64,000 bases of DNA. It comes from Aquabacterium sp. (GTDB taxonomy: Bacteria > Pseudomonadota > Gammaproteobacteria > Burkholderiales > Burkholderiaceae_C). This document shows, one piece after another, positions 8,304-17,281 of the stretch. Positions within the stretch are counted from its first letter, which is position 1. Each line of letters begins with the position of its first letter. The notes below the pieces were generated by a model. That model searched no databases, was not told the origin of the DNA, and saw only the letters and a list, made by a program, of their open reading frames with translations. The stretch is taken from the NCBI RefSeq assembly GCF_016234775.1, contig NZ_JACRAH010000001.1, positions 62,001 through 126,000 of the forward strand. Direction: 5' to 3'. The position numbers and the translations under genes were made by a program.

Positions 8304-10046
8304 TCACTGTTCGTGCACGTAGTCGCCGGGGGCGTCGGGCAGCTTCTTCTTCTGGCCGGGCAGGCCCATGCGCGGCGCTGCGGTCAGGCCGCTGGAGTGC
8401 TCGACCAGCCAGTTTTCCCAGGCAGGCCACCAGGAGCCCTCCTGATGTGGCGCCTCTGCCTGCCAGCGTTCGGGCGAGATGTAGCGCTCGTCCGGTGTAC
8501 GGTGGCGCATCTGGAAGTGGCGATGCGGGTGTCCTGGCTCGCTGACAATGCCCGCGTTGTGGCCGCCACTGGTGAGCACGAAGGTGATGTCCAGCGGCAG
8601 CAGGTGCAGCTTGTAGACGGACTTCCAGGGCGCCACGTGGTCGCTGATGGTGCCCACGGCAAAGCAGGGGATACGGATGTCGGTGAACCAGATGGGGGAG
8701 CCATCCACCTCGTAGCGGCCCGTGGCCAGGTCGTTGTGCAGGAAGAGCTTGTGGAGGTACTCCGAATGCATCCGGGCCGGCATGCGCGTGGTGTCGGCGT
8801 TCCAGGCCATCAGGTCATTGGGCTTGTCGCGCTGGCCCAGCATGTAGTCCTTCAAGGCGCGTGACCAGATCAGGTCACTGGTGTGCAGCAGCTTGAAGGC
8901 ACCGGCCATCTGCGAGCCTTGCAGCACGCCTTGTTCGGCCATCATGGCCTCCAGCAGGTTCACCTGGCTGTGGTTGATGAACAGCAGCAACTCGCCAGCT
9001 TCGGTGAAGTCGCCTTGCGCAGCAAACAGGGTGATGGTGCCCAGGCGGTCGTCGCCATCGCGGCCCATGGTGGCGGCCGCGATTTCCAGCATGGTGCCCC
9101 CCAGGCAGTAACCCACGCTGTGGATCTTGCGCTCAGGGATGATGGTGCTGATGGTGTTGACGGCGGCCATGACCCCATCGACACGGTAGGTCTCCATGCT
9201 CATGTCGCGGTCGACCGAAGTCGGGTTCTTCCACGAGATCATGAAGACCGTGTGGCCCTTGTCGACCAGGAACTTCACCAGCGAGTTGTGCGGCGAGAGA
9301 TCCAGGATGTAGTACTTCATGATCCATGCCGGCACGATCAGGATGGGCTCGGCGTGCACCTTGTCGGTCGTGGGGCTGTACTGGATCAGTTCGATCAGGT
9401 GGTTGCGGAAAACGACCTTGCCCGGCGTGATGGCCACGTTCTGGCCGGGGGTGAATTCGTCCACGCCGGCTGGAGGGAGCTTGTGCACGATGCGATGCAG
9501 GTCATCGAGCCAGTTCAGCGAGCCGCGAAACAGGTTCACGCCGTGTTCGTCCTGGGTGGCATTGAGCACGTCCGGGTTCATCCAGGGCACGTTGGACGGC
9601 GAGAACACGTCCATCCACTGGCGTGCCGCAAAGGTGGCCACGTTCTCGTGCTTGTGGCTCACGCCGGGCACATCGCGTGTGGCGCGGTCCCAGGCGCGCT
9701 CCATGACCTGGAAGGTCTGGGCATACAGGTTATAGGGCCAGTGTTGCCAGGCCGGGGTGCTGAAACGCGGGTCGTTGCAGCATGTGGCAGACGGGTTGGC
9801 CTGCATCAGGTTGGCCGCAGCCTGCTGGGCATCTTCCAGCGTGCCCTTGATCACGTCGAGCTGCTTGCCCGGCGAGATCATGAGGTGCGACAGCCAGTCG
9901 AGGTAAACCAACATGCCGTGGATGTGCGACATGCCGCCTGTCAGTTGGCCCAGTTCGCCCTGCACATGGCGGTCGATCTTGTGGACCAGTTCCTGCCACT
10001 GGTCGCCGGCGGGCGTTTGTGTTTGTACCTGGATGTCGTTGCTCAT
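8304..10046 (-). CDS. phaC: Poly(3-hydroxyalkanoate) synthase, class I-like
   Basis: Polymerises (R)-3-hydroxyacyl-CoA into PHA at the granule surface. The 580-residue protein has an N-terminal PhaC_N region (NVPWMNPDVLNAT) and an alpha/beta-hydrolase catalytic domain. The lipase-like box is GYCLGG with nucleophile Cys314; the Asp of SDHVAPW and the His of SGGHNAGI complete the triad. The Trp-rich C-terminus (GSWWPAWENWL) is typical. The ATG at 10046 was chosen because AAGG lies eight bases upstream; a GTG three codons earlier sits too close to it. It begins 25 bp after the ABC permease gene ends, so it is probably co-transcribed with the exporter. Confidence 0.95.
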   Translation of the reverse strand: MSNDIQVQTQTPAGDQWQELVHKIDRHVQGELGQLTGGMSHIHGMLVYLDWLSHLMISPGKQLDVIKGTLEDAQQAAANLMQANPSATCCNDPRFSTPAWQHWPYNLYAQTFQVMERAWDRATRDVPGVSHKHENVATFAARQWMDVFSPSNVPWMNPDVLNATQDEHGVNLFRGSLNWLDDLHRIVHKLPPAGVDEFTPGQNVAITPGKVVFRNHLIELIQYSPTTDKVHAEPILIVPAWIMKYYILDLSPHNSLVKFLVDKGHTVFMISWKNPTSVDRDMSMETYRVDGVMAAVNTISTIIPERKIHSVGYCLGGTMLEIAAATMGRDGDDRLGTITLFAAQGDFTEAGELLLFINHSQVNLLEAMMAEQGVLQGSQMAGAFKLLHTSDLIWSRALKDYMLGQRDKPNDLMAWNADTTRMPARMHSEYLHKLFLHNDLATGRYEVDGSPIWFTDIRIPCFAVGTISDHVAPWKSVYKLHLLPLDITFVLTSGGHNAGIVSEPGHPHRHFQMRHRTPDERYISPERWQAEAPHQEGSWWPAWENWLVEHSSGLTAAPRMGLPGQKKKLPDAPGDYVHEQ

Positions 10047-10071
10047 GTTATTCACCTTGTATGTGTCGATG

Positions 10072-11199
10072 TCAGCCTTGTCTGGCCAGCATCGAACGGA
10101 ATCTTGTCAGGGCGATGAAAAGAAAGAGTGCCCCACAAGCGGCCACGGCCAAAAGTTGGGGCCAGACGATGTCGATGCCCGCACCCCGGTACAGCACGGC
10201 CTGGGTCATCTTCACGAATTGCGTGGTGGGCGATATCTGCACGATACGCTGAATCAGCTCCGGCATGCTCTCGACCGGCGTGGCGGCGCCGGACAGCAGG
10301 TACAGCACGACGTAGACAGGGGCGGCCAGCAGCCCGAATTGCGGCATGGACGAGGCCAGTGTGGCCAGCAGGATGCCCAGGGCCGTGACGGCAAACAGGT
10401 AGAGCGCCGTGCCTGTGAGGAACAGCGGCACCGAACCCAGCAGGGGCACATGCAGCCATTCATGCACCACCAGCCACAGCGACAGACCGACGGCCAGCAG
10501 GATCACGCCACCGTTGGCCAGGATCTTGGCCATGGCGATCTCGCTGGGCCTTACCGGCATGACCAGCAAGTGTTCGATGGTGCCGTGCTCGCGTTCGCGG
10601 ATGACGGCCGCACCCACCAGGATGATGGCCAGCACGGTGACGTTGGTGACGATCTGCATGACCGACGTGAACCAGTGCGACTGGTTGTTCGGGTTGAACA
10701 GCACATGCATCACCGGCGGTGCGGGCAGCATGGATTCGATGCCTTGCTGGTGGAAGAAGTCCAGCAGTTCCTTGAGGAAGATTTGGTTGAGGTAGACCAC
10801 GCCCAGGCCGGCCTGCGTCATGGCGGTGGCATCCACGGTGACCTGGATGGCGGGTGCGCGGCGCGCCAGCACATCGGCTTCAAAGCGCGGCGGGATGTCG
10901 ATCACGAAGATGACGTCGCTGCGGTCCAGCGCCAGCGTCGCCTCCTGGTGGGTGATGTCACGCGGGGCCTTGAAGTAGGGCGGGCGAATGGCATCGCGCA
11001 GGCGGCGCGAGAGCGCCGAGTTGTCGCTGTCGATGATGCCGACCGAGGCGTTGGCCACTTCGGCCTTGACGCCCTTGGCCGTGGAGTAGATGGCCACCGT
11101 GAAGGCGAAGATGATGAGGGCCATCAGTGGCACGTCGCCAAACAGGCTGCGCAGCTCCTTCATGGCCAGGCGCGAGACGTTGAGGATCCATTGGCGCAT
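10072..11199 (-). CDS. yhhJ: ABC-2 type transporter permease, YhhJ-like
   Basis: Inner-membrane permease of the exporter. The 375-residue protein has an N-terminal membrane segment (about residues 20-45), a large periplasmic region, and five or so C-terminal membrane segments starting at SVMQIVTNVTVLAIILVGAA. The cytoplasmic loop REREHGTIEHLLVMPV is the characteristic ABC-2 motif before the second helix. The ATG at 11199 was preferred over a TTG three codons earlier because GGAGG lies at a usable distance. The organisation adaptor, RbbA-like, permease matches yhiI-rbbA-yhhJ of enterobacteria. Confidence 0.9.
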   Translation of the reverse strand: MRQWILNVSRLAMKELRSLFGDVPLMALIIFAFTVAIYSTAKGVKAEVANASVGIIDSDNSALSRRLRDAIRPPYFKAPRDITHQEATLALDRSDVIFVIDIPPRFEADVLARRAPAIQVTVDATAMTQAGLGVVYLNQIFLKELLDFFHQQGIESMLPAPPVMHVLFNPNNQSHWFTSVMQIVTNVTVLAIILVGAAVIREREHGTIEHLLVMPVRPSEIAMAKILANGGVILLAVGLSLWLVVHEWLHVPLLGSVPLFLTGTALYLFAVTALGILLATLASSMPQFGLLAAPVYVVLYLLSGAATPVESMPELIQRIVQISPTTQFVKMTQAVLYRGAGIDIVWPQLLAVAACGALFLFIALTRFRSMLARQG

Positions 11200-11204
11200 G
11201 GTGC

Positions 11205-14021
11205 TCAACCCTCCTGCTTTCTGACCAGCACCCGTGCCAGCCCCAGGTAGAGCAGGCCGAAGCCGGTCAAGGCGGCGTACATGGGCACGAAGCTGTCAAA
11301 GCTCAATCCCTTGGTGAAGGTGCCCAGGCTGATCAACTGGAACCACGATGCCGGAAAGCCTTTGCCGACCCACAAGGCCGAGCCCGTGAGGGTGGACACC
11401 GGGTAGAGCAGGCCCGAGAAGTTCACCGAGGGGATCAGGCAGATGATGGCTGAGGCAAAAGAGGCGGCGACCTGTGATTGCAGGAAGGCCGAGATCAGCA
11501 GGCCCAATGCGGTGGTGGCGAACACGAAGGTCAAGGCGCCGAGCGCCAACGCGAAGAAGTTGCCTTTCAAGGGTACCTGCAACAGCACGATGCTCAGGAA
11601 GACCAGCGTGAGAAAACTCACCATGGCCAGCGCGATGTACGGCAGTTGCTTGCCCAGCAGGAACTGGCCCACGCTGGCCGGCGAAGCGTACAGGTTGATG
11701 ATGGAGCCCATCTCTTTTTCGCGCACCACGCCCAGGGCCGTGAGCATGGCCGGGATGATGATCAGGCACAGCATCAGCAGGCCCGGTGTGGAGGCATAGA
11801 TGCTGCGGAATTCCTGGTTGTAGGAAAAGCGCGGTTCCAGGCTGGCGGGCAGGGTGGGCGGCGTCAGTCCCGGTTGCTCCCTGGCAAAGCGCATGGCGTG
11901 TTCCAGCACGATGCCGGTGGCATAGCCCCGCACGTTTTCGGCGGTGAAGGGGCTGGCGCCGTCAATGTAGAAGGCGACTTCGGGCCGCCTGCCGCCGATC
12001 AGGTCTCGCCCGTAATGCGGCGGGATCTCCACCACCAGCGCGGCGTCGTGGGCTTGCAGCACGCGGTTGATGTCGGCCATGTCCCGCAGCGGTTCGCGTT
12101 GTTCAAAGTAGCGCGAGCCAGCAAAGTGCTCGATCAACTGGCGGCTGTCGTAGCTCTGATCGTGGTCCAGCACCGAAAACGCCACGTGCTCGATGTCGAA
12201 GGAGATGCTCCAGGCAGCGGTCACCAGCAGGATGATGGGGCCCAGGATGGCGAAGGTCAGGCGGATCGGGTCACGCTTGAGCTCCATGGCCTCACGGCGG
12301 GCGAAGGCCCACATGCGTGACAGCCACAGGGTCATGCCATTGCTGCGCTGGTGGTTGGCTTGTATCGACGCTCCGCTGGTTGGTGATGGTGCGGCTTGTT
12401 GCCCGGTCTGTGGCACCTCGGCCTTCACCGTAGAGGCTGCCTGCGCGGCCTGCACGGTGTCGTCGGCCTGTTCGAGGTAGGCGATGAAGGCGGTCTCCAG
12501 CGTGTCGGCCTGCTTGCTGTCGCGCAGTTCCTGCGGCGTGCCCACGGCCAGTACCGTGCCACGGTGCATCAACGAGATGCGGTCGCAGCGTTCGGCCTCG
12601 TTCATGAAGTGGGTGGACACGAAGATCGTGACCTGTTCTTCGCGTGCCAGCTTGGCCAGCTGACGCCAGAACATGTCGCGCGCAGCCGGGTCCACGCCCG
12701 AGGTGGGTTCATCCAGAATCAGCACCTCCGGGCGGTGCAGGCAGGCTGCGGCCAGTTGCAGGCGCTGGCGCATGCCCAGAGACAGCGCCATCGGGTTGGC
12801 ATCGGCGTGCTCGGCCAGATCAAAGCGCTTCAGGCCGTCTTCAATGGCGGCATCGGCCGCCGCACCTTCGAGGCGATACAGCCGGGCATGCAGCGCCAGG
12901 TTTTGCCGCACGCTCAGTTCTTCATACAGCGAGAAGGCCTGGGACATATAGCCCACACGCATGCGCGTGGCCAGGTCCCAGGCGTTGATGGGCTGGCCCA
13001 GCAGCATGGCTTCGCCGTCGCTGATGTCCAGCAAGCCGGTGAGCATCTTCATGGTCGTGGTCTTGCCGCAGCCGTTGGAGCCCAGGAAGCCGAAGATCTC
13101 GCCCCGCTCGATGCGAAAGCTCACGTTGTTGACGGCGATGAAGTCGCCAAAACGGCGTGTCAGCCCCCGGGCTTCGATGGCGGGCGGGCCGTCCGTGTGG
13201 GCGCGAGGCGGGATCACCAATGGCTCGCCGCTGCCGCGCTTGTCCGGTGGCAGCAAGGCGATGTAGGCTGCCTCCAGTGTCTTCTCGGGTGTGCGCGCCA
13301 GCACCGCGCGCGTTTCATCAAACACGAGGATGCGCCCGGCGTCCATGGCCACGAGGTATTCGAAGCGCTCGGCCTCTTCCATATAGGCCGTGGCCACGAT
13401 GACGGTCATGCCCGGGCGTTCGCGGCGCAAGGTTTCCACCAGCGACCAGAACTGGCGGCGAGACAAAGGGTCCACGCCCGTGGTGGGCTCATCCAGGATC
13501 AACAGATCGGGGTCGTGGACGAGCGAACAGCACAGGCCCAGCTTCTGCTTCATGCCGCCCGAGAGCTTGCCGGCGGGGCGGTCGCGGAAAGGCGCCAGAC
13601 CGGTGGCGTCCAGCAGGCGCTGGATGCGGGCTTCGCGCTCGGCGGCGCCTTGCCCGAACAGGCGCGCGAAGAAGTCGATGTTCTCGGCTACCGAGAGGGT
13701 GGGGTACAGGTTGCGCCCCAGGCCTTGCGGCATGAAGGCCACGCGCGGCGCCATTTGCGCGCGGTTGTTGGCGTCGTCCATGTTCAGGCCGAGCACCTCG
13801 ACCTGCCCGTGCTGGATGCGCTTGACACCCGCGATGATGGACAGCAGTGTGGACTTGCCCACGCCATCAGGCCCGACCAGGCCGATGGTCTTGCCCATCG
13901 GGAGCGTCAGGTTGACGTGGTCCATGGCACGCGTGGCGCCATAGGTGTGCCCCAGGTCTGTGACCTTGACGGCCAGCTCCTGCGCAGCGCCCACGGGCTT
14001 GTCGGCTTCAGGCCGGTTCAT
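11205..14021 (-). CDS. rbbA: RbbA-type ABC protein: two ATPase domains fused to an ABC-2 permease
   Basis: A 938-residue fusion. The first nucleotide-binding domain has Walker A GPDGVGKST, signature LSGGMKQ and Walker B LLILDEPTTGVD. The second has Walker A GSNGCGKTT, a variant signature LSLGMRQ and Walker B VLILDEPTSGVD. From about residue 570 the protein is an ABC-2 permease with the VREKEMGSIINLYASP loop and C-terminal membrane helices. Enterobacterial RbbA is about 911 residues and was first described as a ribosome-associated ATPase. Here the context (adaptor, second permease, TolC-type channel) favours an export role. It is separated from the adaptor gene by 17 bp. Confidence 0.93.
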   Translation of the reverse strand: MNRPEADKPVGAAQELAVKVTDLGHTYGATRAMDHVNLTLPMGKTIGLVGPDGVGKSTLLSIIAGVKRIQHGQVEVLGLNMDDANNRAQMAPRVAFMPQGLGRNLYPTLSVAENIDFFARLFGQGAAEREARIQRLLDATGLAPFRDRPAGKLSGGMKQKLGLCCSLVHDPDLLILDEPTTGVDPLSRRQFWSLVETLRRERPGMTVIVATAYMEEAERFEYLVAMDAGRILVFDETRAVLARTPEKTLEAAYIALLPPDKRGSGEPLVIPPRAHTDGPPAIEARGLTRRFGDFIAVNNVSFRIERGEIFGFLGSNGCGKTTTMKMLTGLLDISDGEAMLLGQPINAWDLATRMRVGYMSQAFSLYEELSVRQNLALHARLYRLEGAAADAAIEDGLKRFDLAEHADANPMALSLGMRQRLQLAAACLHRPEVLILDEPTSGVDPAARDMFWRQLAKLAREEQVTIFVSTHFMNEAERCDRISLMHRGTVLAVGTPQELRDSKQADTLETAFIAYLEQADDTVQAAQAASTVKAEVPQTGQQAAPSPTSGASIQANHQRSNGMTLWLSRMWAFARREAMELKRDPIRLTFAILGPIILLVTAAWSISFDIEHVAFSVLDHDQSYDSRQLIEHFAGSRYFEQREPLRDMADINRVLQAHDAALVVEIPPHYGRDLIGGRRPEVAFYIDGASPFTAENVRGYATGIVLEHAMRFAREQPGLTPPTLPASLEPRFSYNQEFRSIYASTPGLLMLCLIIIPAMLTALGVVREKEMGSIINLYASPASVGQFLLGKQLPYIALAMVSFLTLVFLSIVLLQVPLKGNFFALALGALTFVFATTALGLLISAFLQSQVAASFASAIICLIPSVNFSGLLYPVSTLTGSALWVGKGFPASWFQLISLGTFTKGLSFDSFVPMYAALTGFGLLYLGLARVLVRKQEG

Positions 14022-14038
14022 GATGGTGTGGCCTGTGC

Positions 14039-15049
14039 TCAGGGTTCGGCAGCTGAGGCGGCTTCAGCGGGAGGCAGTTTGACGCTGAGCTTGGCGGGCC
14101 AGGCCACAGACGCATCCGAGCGAACGAAGCCATAGCCGGTGAGGCCTGCCTTCACATAGGCGGCATATTGATTGGCCACGTCCGTGGGCACCTGCAGCTT
14201 GACGCGGTAGACCAGCTTGTCTCGCTCCGACATGGTCTCTACGTACTTGGGCGTGAACTGCGCTTCACCGGCCACAAAGGACACCCGCGCGGGGATGACG
14301 AACTGCGTGGCGGCATCCAGCACGATGCGGGCCTCGTCGCCCACCTTGAGCTTGCCCGCCACCGAGGTGGGCAGGAACACGGTCATGTAGACGTTGGCGG
14401 TGTCCAGCAGCGTGGCCACACGGCCGCCGGACGGGATGACGGATCCTGGCTCCACCACGCGGTATTCGATGCGGCCTTTCACGGGCGCACGCAGGCTCAT
14501 GTCGTCGATGGCGATGTCCAGGCGCTTCATATGTGCTTCGGCTTCAGACCGGGCCGCAGTGGCCTCGCCAATAGCAGCGGTGGCCACCATGACCCCGGCA
14601 TTTTCGCCATCGCGTTGGGCCTGCCGACGCTCCACTTCGGCGCCGGATACCAGTGCATCCTGCTTCAGGCGCGTGGTGTGATCCAGCTCCAGCTGAGCCA
14701 TGCGAGCCATCACCTTGCGGACCTCGGTTTCTGCCGCCGCGCGTTGCATGGCCTGACCTGCACGCTGGCGGGCGGCCTCCACGGCGGCGCGTTGCGCGAC
14801 CAGCTCGGTGCTGTCTTGCCGGGCGATCAGGTCGCCAGCTTTGACTACATCGCCTTCACGCACGGGCAACTCGATGATGCGCCCGGGGTACTTGGCCGCG
14901 ATCTCGATGCGTTCGACCTCCAGCCGCCCGTTGCTGCGCACCAGCCCGGCAGGAATCGGATCGCGATGGCTGTTGACCCACCAGGCCACGCCACCGGCCA
15001 CGCAGGTCAGGGCTGCCAGGATCAGCCAGGTGTTGGTTTTCTTGCTCAT
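14039..15049 (-). CDS. yhiI: HlyD-family periplasmic adaptor subunit, YhiI-like
   Basis: Membrane-fusion protein linking the inner-membrane ABC complex to the outer-membrane channel. The 336 residues start with a single N-terminal anchor (TWLILAALTCVAGGVAWWV). Next comes the first lipoyl half (VERIEIAAKYPGRIIELPVR), an Ala/Glu/Arg-rich coiled coil (about residues 85-175), the second lipoyl half (SLRAPVKGRIEYRVVEPGSV) and a beta-barrel region. The start at 15049 forms an ATGA overlap with the upstream TetR gene; an in-frame extension would run into that gene. The C-terminus is Ala/Glu-rich and ends close to rbbA. Confidence 0.92.
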   Translation of the reverse strand: MSKKTNTWLILAALTCVAGGVAWWVNSHRDPIPAGLVRSNGRLEVERIEIAAKYPGRIIELPVREGDVVKAGDLIARQDSTELVAQRAAVEAARQRAGQAMQRAAAETEVRKVMARMAQLELDHTTRLKQDALVSGAEVERRQAQRDGENAGVMVATAAIGEATAARSEAEAHMKRLDIAIDDMSLRAPVKGRIEYRVVEPGSVIPSGGRVATLLDTANVYMTVFLPTSVAGKLKVGDEARIVLDAATQFVIPARVSFVAGEAQFTPKYVETMSERDKLVYRVKLQVPTDVANQYAAYVKAGLTGYGFVRSDASVAWPAKLSVKLPPAEAASAAEP

Positions 15050-15747
15050 GGGTGGACAGGCAGATGGGCCGCGCTCAACAACTGGGCGCGCAGATGAGGG
15101 GCGATCACGTCGAGCAACTGTTCGACGCGTTCGGGGGTGATGGCGTCCCAATCCATGCGACGCATCAATACCGAGTCTGCAAGACGGAAGCAGACAAACT
15201 GATGAAGCGTGACAAAGGAGAGCACGCGGGTCTGGAAATCGTCAGGCGAACGCTGGATGATGCGCGCCATGATGTCGGTGAGACATTGCTGCATGGGCTC
15301 GACCACCTGCGCAAAGATGCGCTCGAAGGCTTCGCCATGTTCGGCTTGTGCGCGCAGAAAGAACTGGATCCAGCTGGCAGGCACCTTGTCGGCCAGCAAC
15401 AGACGGGCCTGTGTGAGCGTGAAGGCCATCACCTGGTCGATCAGTGCGCGTACGTCTGTTGTTTGGTCGCTCTGCTCTTTGAGCAACTGGAGCGGTGCGG
15501 CTTGTTCCTGCTCGATGAAATCAGCCAGATAGCCAGCCGCTTCCGCGTACAGGTCTTCCTTGGATCCAAAGTAATAGGGGATGGCGCCCAGGTTCATTTC
15601 GGCCGCCTGCGCGATCATGCGCGTGGTGGTGGCATCGAAGCCGTGTTTCCCGAACAGATCCAGCGCAGCCAGGACCATGCGCTCGCGAGCCTGGGCGCCA
15701 CGGGATGCGTCCGGTGTTCGGCTGGCAAGATGGGCTGGAGCAGACAT
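15046..15747 (-). CDS. TetR-family transcriptional regulator (CerR/DUF1956-like)
   Basis: Probable local repressor of the exporter/PHA array. The 233-residue protein has an N-terminal HTH: RERMVLAALDLFGKHGFDAT, then TRMIAQAAEMNLGAIPYYFGSKEDLY, the classic TetR recognition-helix block. The long C-terminal domain resembles the CerR (DUF1956) ligand-binding type that accompanies yhiI-like exporters. The ATG at 15747 was chosen over a TTG six codons upstream. It is the first gene of the array, its stop overlaps the hlyD start, and an inverted repeat lies just upstream. Confidence 0.9.
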   Translation of the reverse strand: MSAPAHLASRTPDASRGAQARERMVLAALDLFGKHGFDATTTRMIAQAAEMNLGAIPYYFGSKEDLYAEAAGYLADFIEQEQAAPLQLLKEQSDQTTDVRALIDQVMAFTLTQARLLLADKVPASWIQFFLRAQAEHGEAFERIFAQVVEPMQQCLTDIMARIIQRSPDDFQTRVLSFVTLHQFVCFRLADSVLMRRMDWDAITPERVEQLLDVIAPHLRAQLLSAAHLPVHP

Positions 15748-15762
15748 GGCACGATCTGAAAT

Positions 15763-15788
15763 CAAAGTCAGTCGATCGTATGACTTTG
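15763..15788. promoter_or_regulatory. Inverted-repeat operator candidate upstream of TetR gene
   Basis: Two perfect 8-bp arms, CAAAGTCA (15763-15770) and TGACTTTG (15781-15788), are separated by 10 bp whose centre contains CGATCG. The site lies 16 bp before the TetR start, a typical place for autoregulation by a TetR dimer. It would control the whole minus-strand array. Confidence 0.55.
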
Positions 15789-15843
15789 AGTTTCTAAGGG
15801 TTTGACCTAGGTCAAGCTGCCCTTGCCGCAGTTCGAATTCGCG

Positions 15844-16374
15844 TCAGGCAGCGGTGCCAGATTGACGACGTTGAAGCATGAAAACGGCGTCCGCCCCAAA
15901 GGTGACCAGCTTGTCTGCGCTCACCAGGCGTTCGCTCTCATCGACCTCGAAGCCGAATTTGCGCCAGAACATGCAGGATCCCTGTACCGCGATCAGCCCC
16001 ATGTTTTGAAGCCCCAAACCCTGTCGCTGCACCTTGGCCTGCTGTATCAACACGGATGCCAGACCTGTGCCTCTCGCGGTGTGCCCAATGGCCAGGTCAT
16101 GAACGTAGAGCCAGTCGGCACGTTCGGCGCATCGGAAGTCGCTGGCGTGCAGGGCAGGCAGTTGGCTGCCTTGTATGGGCAGGCACACCAGATAAGCGCA
16201 TACCTCGCCGCCCAGTTCGGCGACCCAACAGGTGTCGGGGGATGCCGTCCACTTGGATTCAAACGCCTCAACAGGCTCCTGGAAATCCGAGGAATAGCAC
16301 TGTTGCTGAATCAAGAGCACCGCGGCAAGATCTCGCTGCAGCATGGGGCGAACCTGATAAGTGGAATGAGCCAT
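15844..16374 (-). CDS. GNAT-family N-acetyltransferase
   Basis: A 176-residue single-domain acetyltransferase. The N-terminus (YQVRPMLQRDLAAVLLIQQ) is the usual first strand and helix. The acetyl-CoA-binding segment is degenerate but recognisable (LYVHDLAIGHTARGTGLASV, about residues 90-110), followed by the QNMGLIAVQGSCMFWRKFGF strand. The substrate is unknown. A GTG one codon earlier (16377) is an alternative start. It does not belong clearly to either neighbouring operon. Confidence 0.85.
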   Translation of the reverse strand: MAHSTYQVRPMLQRDLAAVLLIQQQCYSSDFQEPVEAFESKWTASPDTCWVAELGGEVCAYLVCLPIQGSQLPALHASDFRCAERADWLYVHDLAIGHTARGTGLASVLIQQAKVQRQGLGLQNMGLIAVQGSCMFWRKFGFEVDESERLVSADKLVTFGADAVFMLQRRQSGTAA

Positions 16375-16501
16375 CACGAAGAAAGTGCGCGTTTAACCTG
16401 AGGTGTTTTTTTCAGACAGTCGCCAGTGGTCACGCAAACTGATCGGCGCTTCGTGCAAACTGCTGCCTTTTGTGGCGTAGGTCGTTTGAGGTCAAGTATT
16501 C

Positions 16502-17239
16502 ATGATTACATATCAGCGTTCCAAGTCCTGGCAGATTGCGGCGGCAGTGGCCGTGGTGGCCGGGGTGGCAGGGGCCATTTACTGGTTCTCTGGCTCCTCT
16601 GGTGAGCAATCTGGCGTGGTGCTGGCAGACAACGCCGCCAGCGGCGCAGGCTGGGTGCAACCTGGTGTGGGTACCGACGATCTGGCTGCATCGCTCAAAG
16701 TACAGATGCTGGCCGATGGCCGTCCGGCTGATGTCCAGTCTGAAGACTGGGACACCTTGAATGCGGTGATCACCAAGCTGGGGCAGCCCAAACAGGAAGC
16801 CGAGCGCATCGTCGGCTATTTGCGCTACCAGCATACATTCGAAGCTTGGCAGACCCTGGATGAAATCAAGGACGCCAAGCGCCGTCAGGCCGCCGCCAAA
16901 GCCTTGTTGGGCGAGTTGCCCGGCCGTCTGTCATCTGGCGAGTTCACGCCCATCGAAGCCAACCTCATGGGTGCCGTGTTGCTGGCCGATATCGAGCCTG
17001 ACGAGAACAAGCGCAACAAGTTGGTCGAAGAGTTGCAAGGCAATCTCAATGGCATTGCGCCCATGACCGAGGACGAGCAGCAGATGCAGGCCAAGACACG
17101 CCAGACTGAACTCAAGCGCCGCATGGCCACGGCCTATGGCGAGTGGCAGGCCAAGACCAATCCCGCCGACCGCACGCCAGCCAAGCTGGAGCAGGCGCTG
17201 GAGGAAGTGCGCCGCGCCTACAACAGTGGCGAATTTTGA
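16502..17239 (+). CDS. Membrane-anchored protein of unknown function
   Basis: I do not recognise a family. The 245-residue protein has one N-terminal hydrophobic segment (WQIAAAVAVVAGVAGAIYWF, about residues 10-29) that should anchor it in the inner membrane with the rest in the periplasm. The remainder is predominantly helical and charged: a Gly/Ser/Ala linker to about residue 60, then helices with many Glu, Lys and Gln residues. The overall shape recalls helical secretion accessory proteins or chaperones, but no defining motif is visible. It faces a convergent PEP-CTERM gene. Confidence 0.75.
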   Translation: MITYQRSKSWQIAAAVAVVAGVAGAIYWFSGSSGEQSGVVLADNAASGAGWVQPGVGTDDLAASLKVQMLADGRPADVQSEDWDTLNAVITKLGQPKQEAERIVGYLRYQHTFEAWQTLDEIKDAKRRQAAAKALLGELPGRLSSGEFTPIEANLMGAVLLADIEPDENKRNKLVEELQGNLNGIAPMTEDEQQMQAKTRQTELKRRMATAYGEWQAKTNPADRTPAKLEQALEEVRRAYNSGEF

Positions 17240-17281
17240 TTCGACAGGCAGACGTGCGTCGGCCCTGTCTGGCGACGTTTG

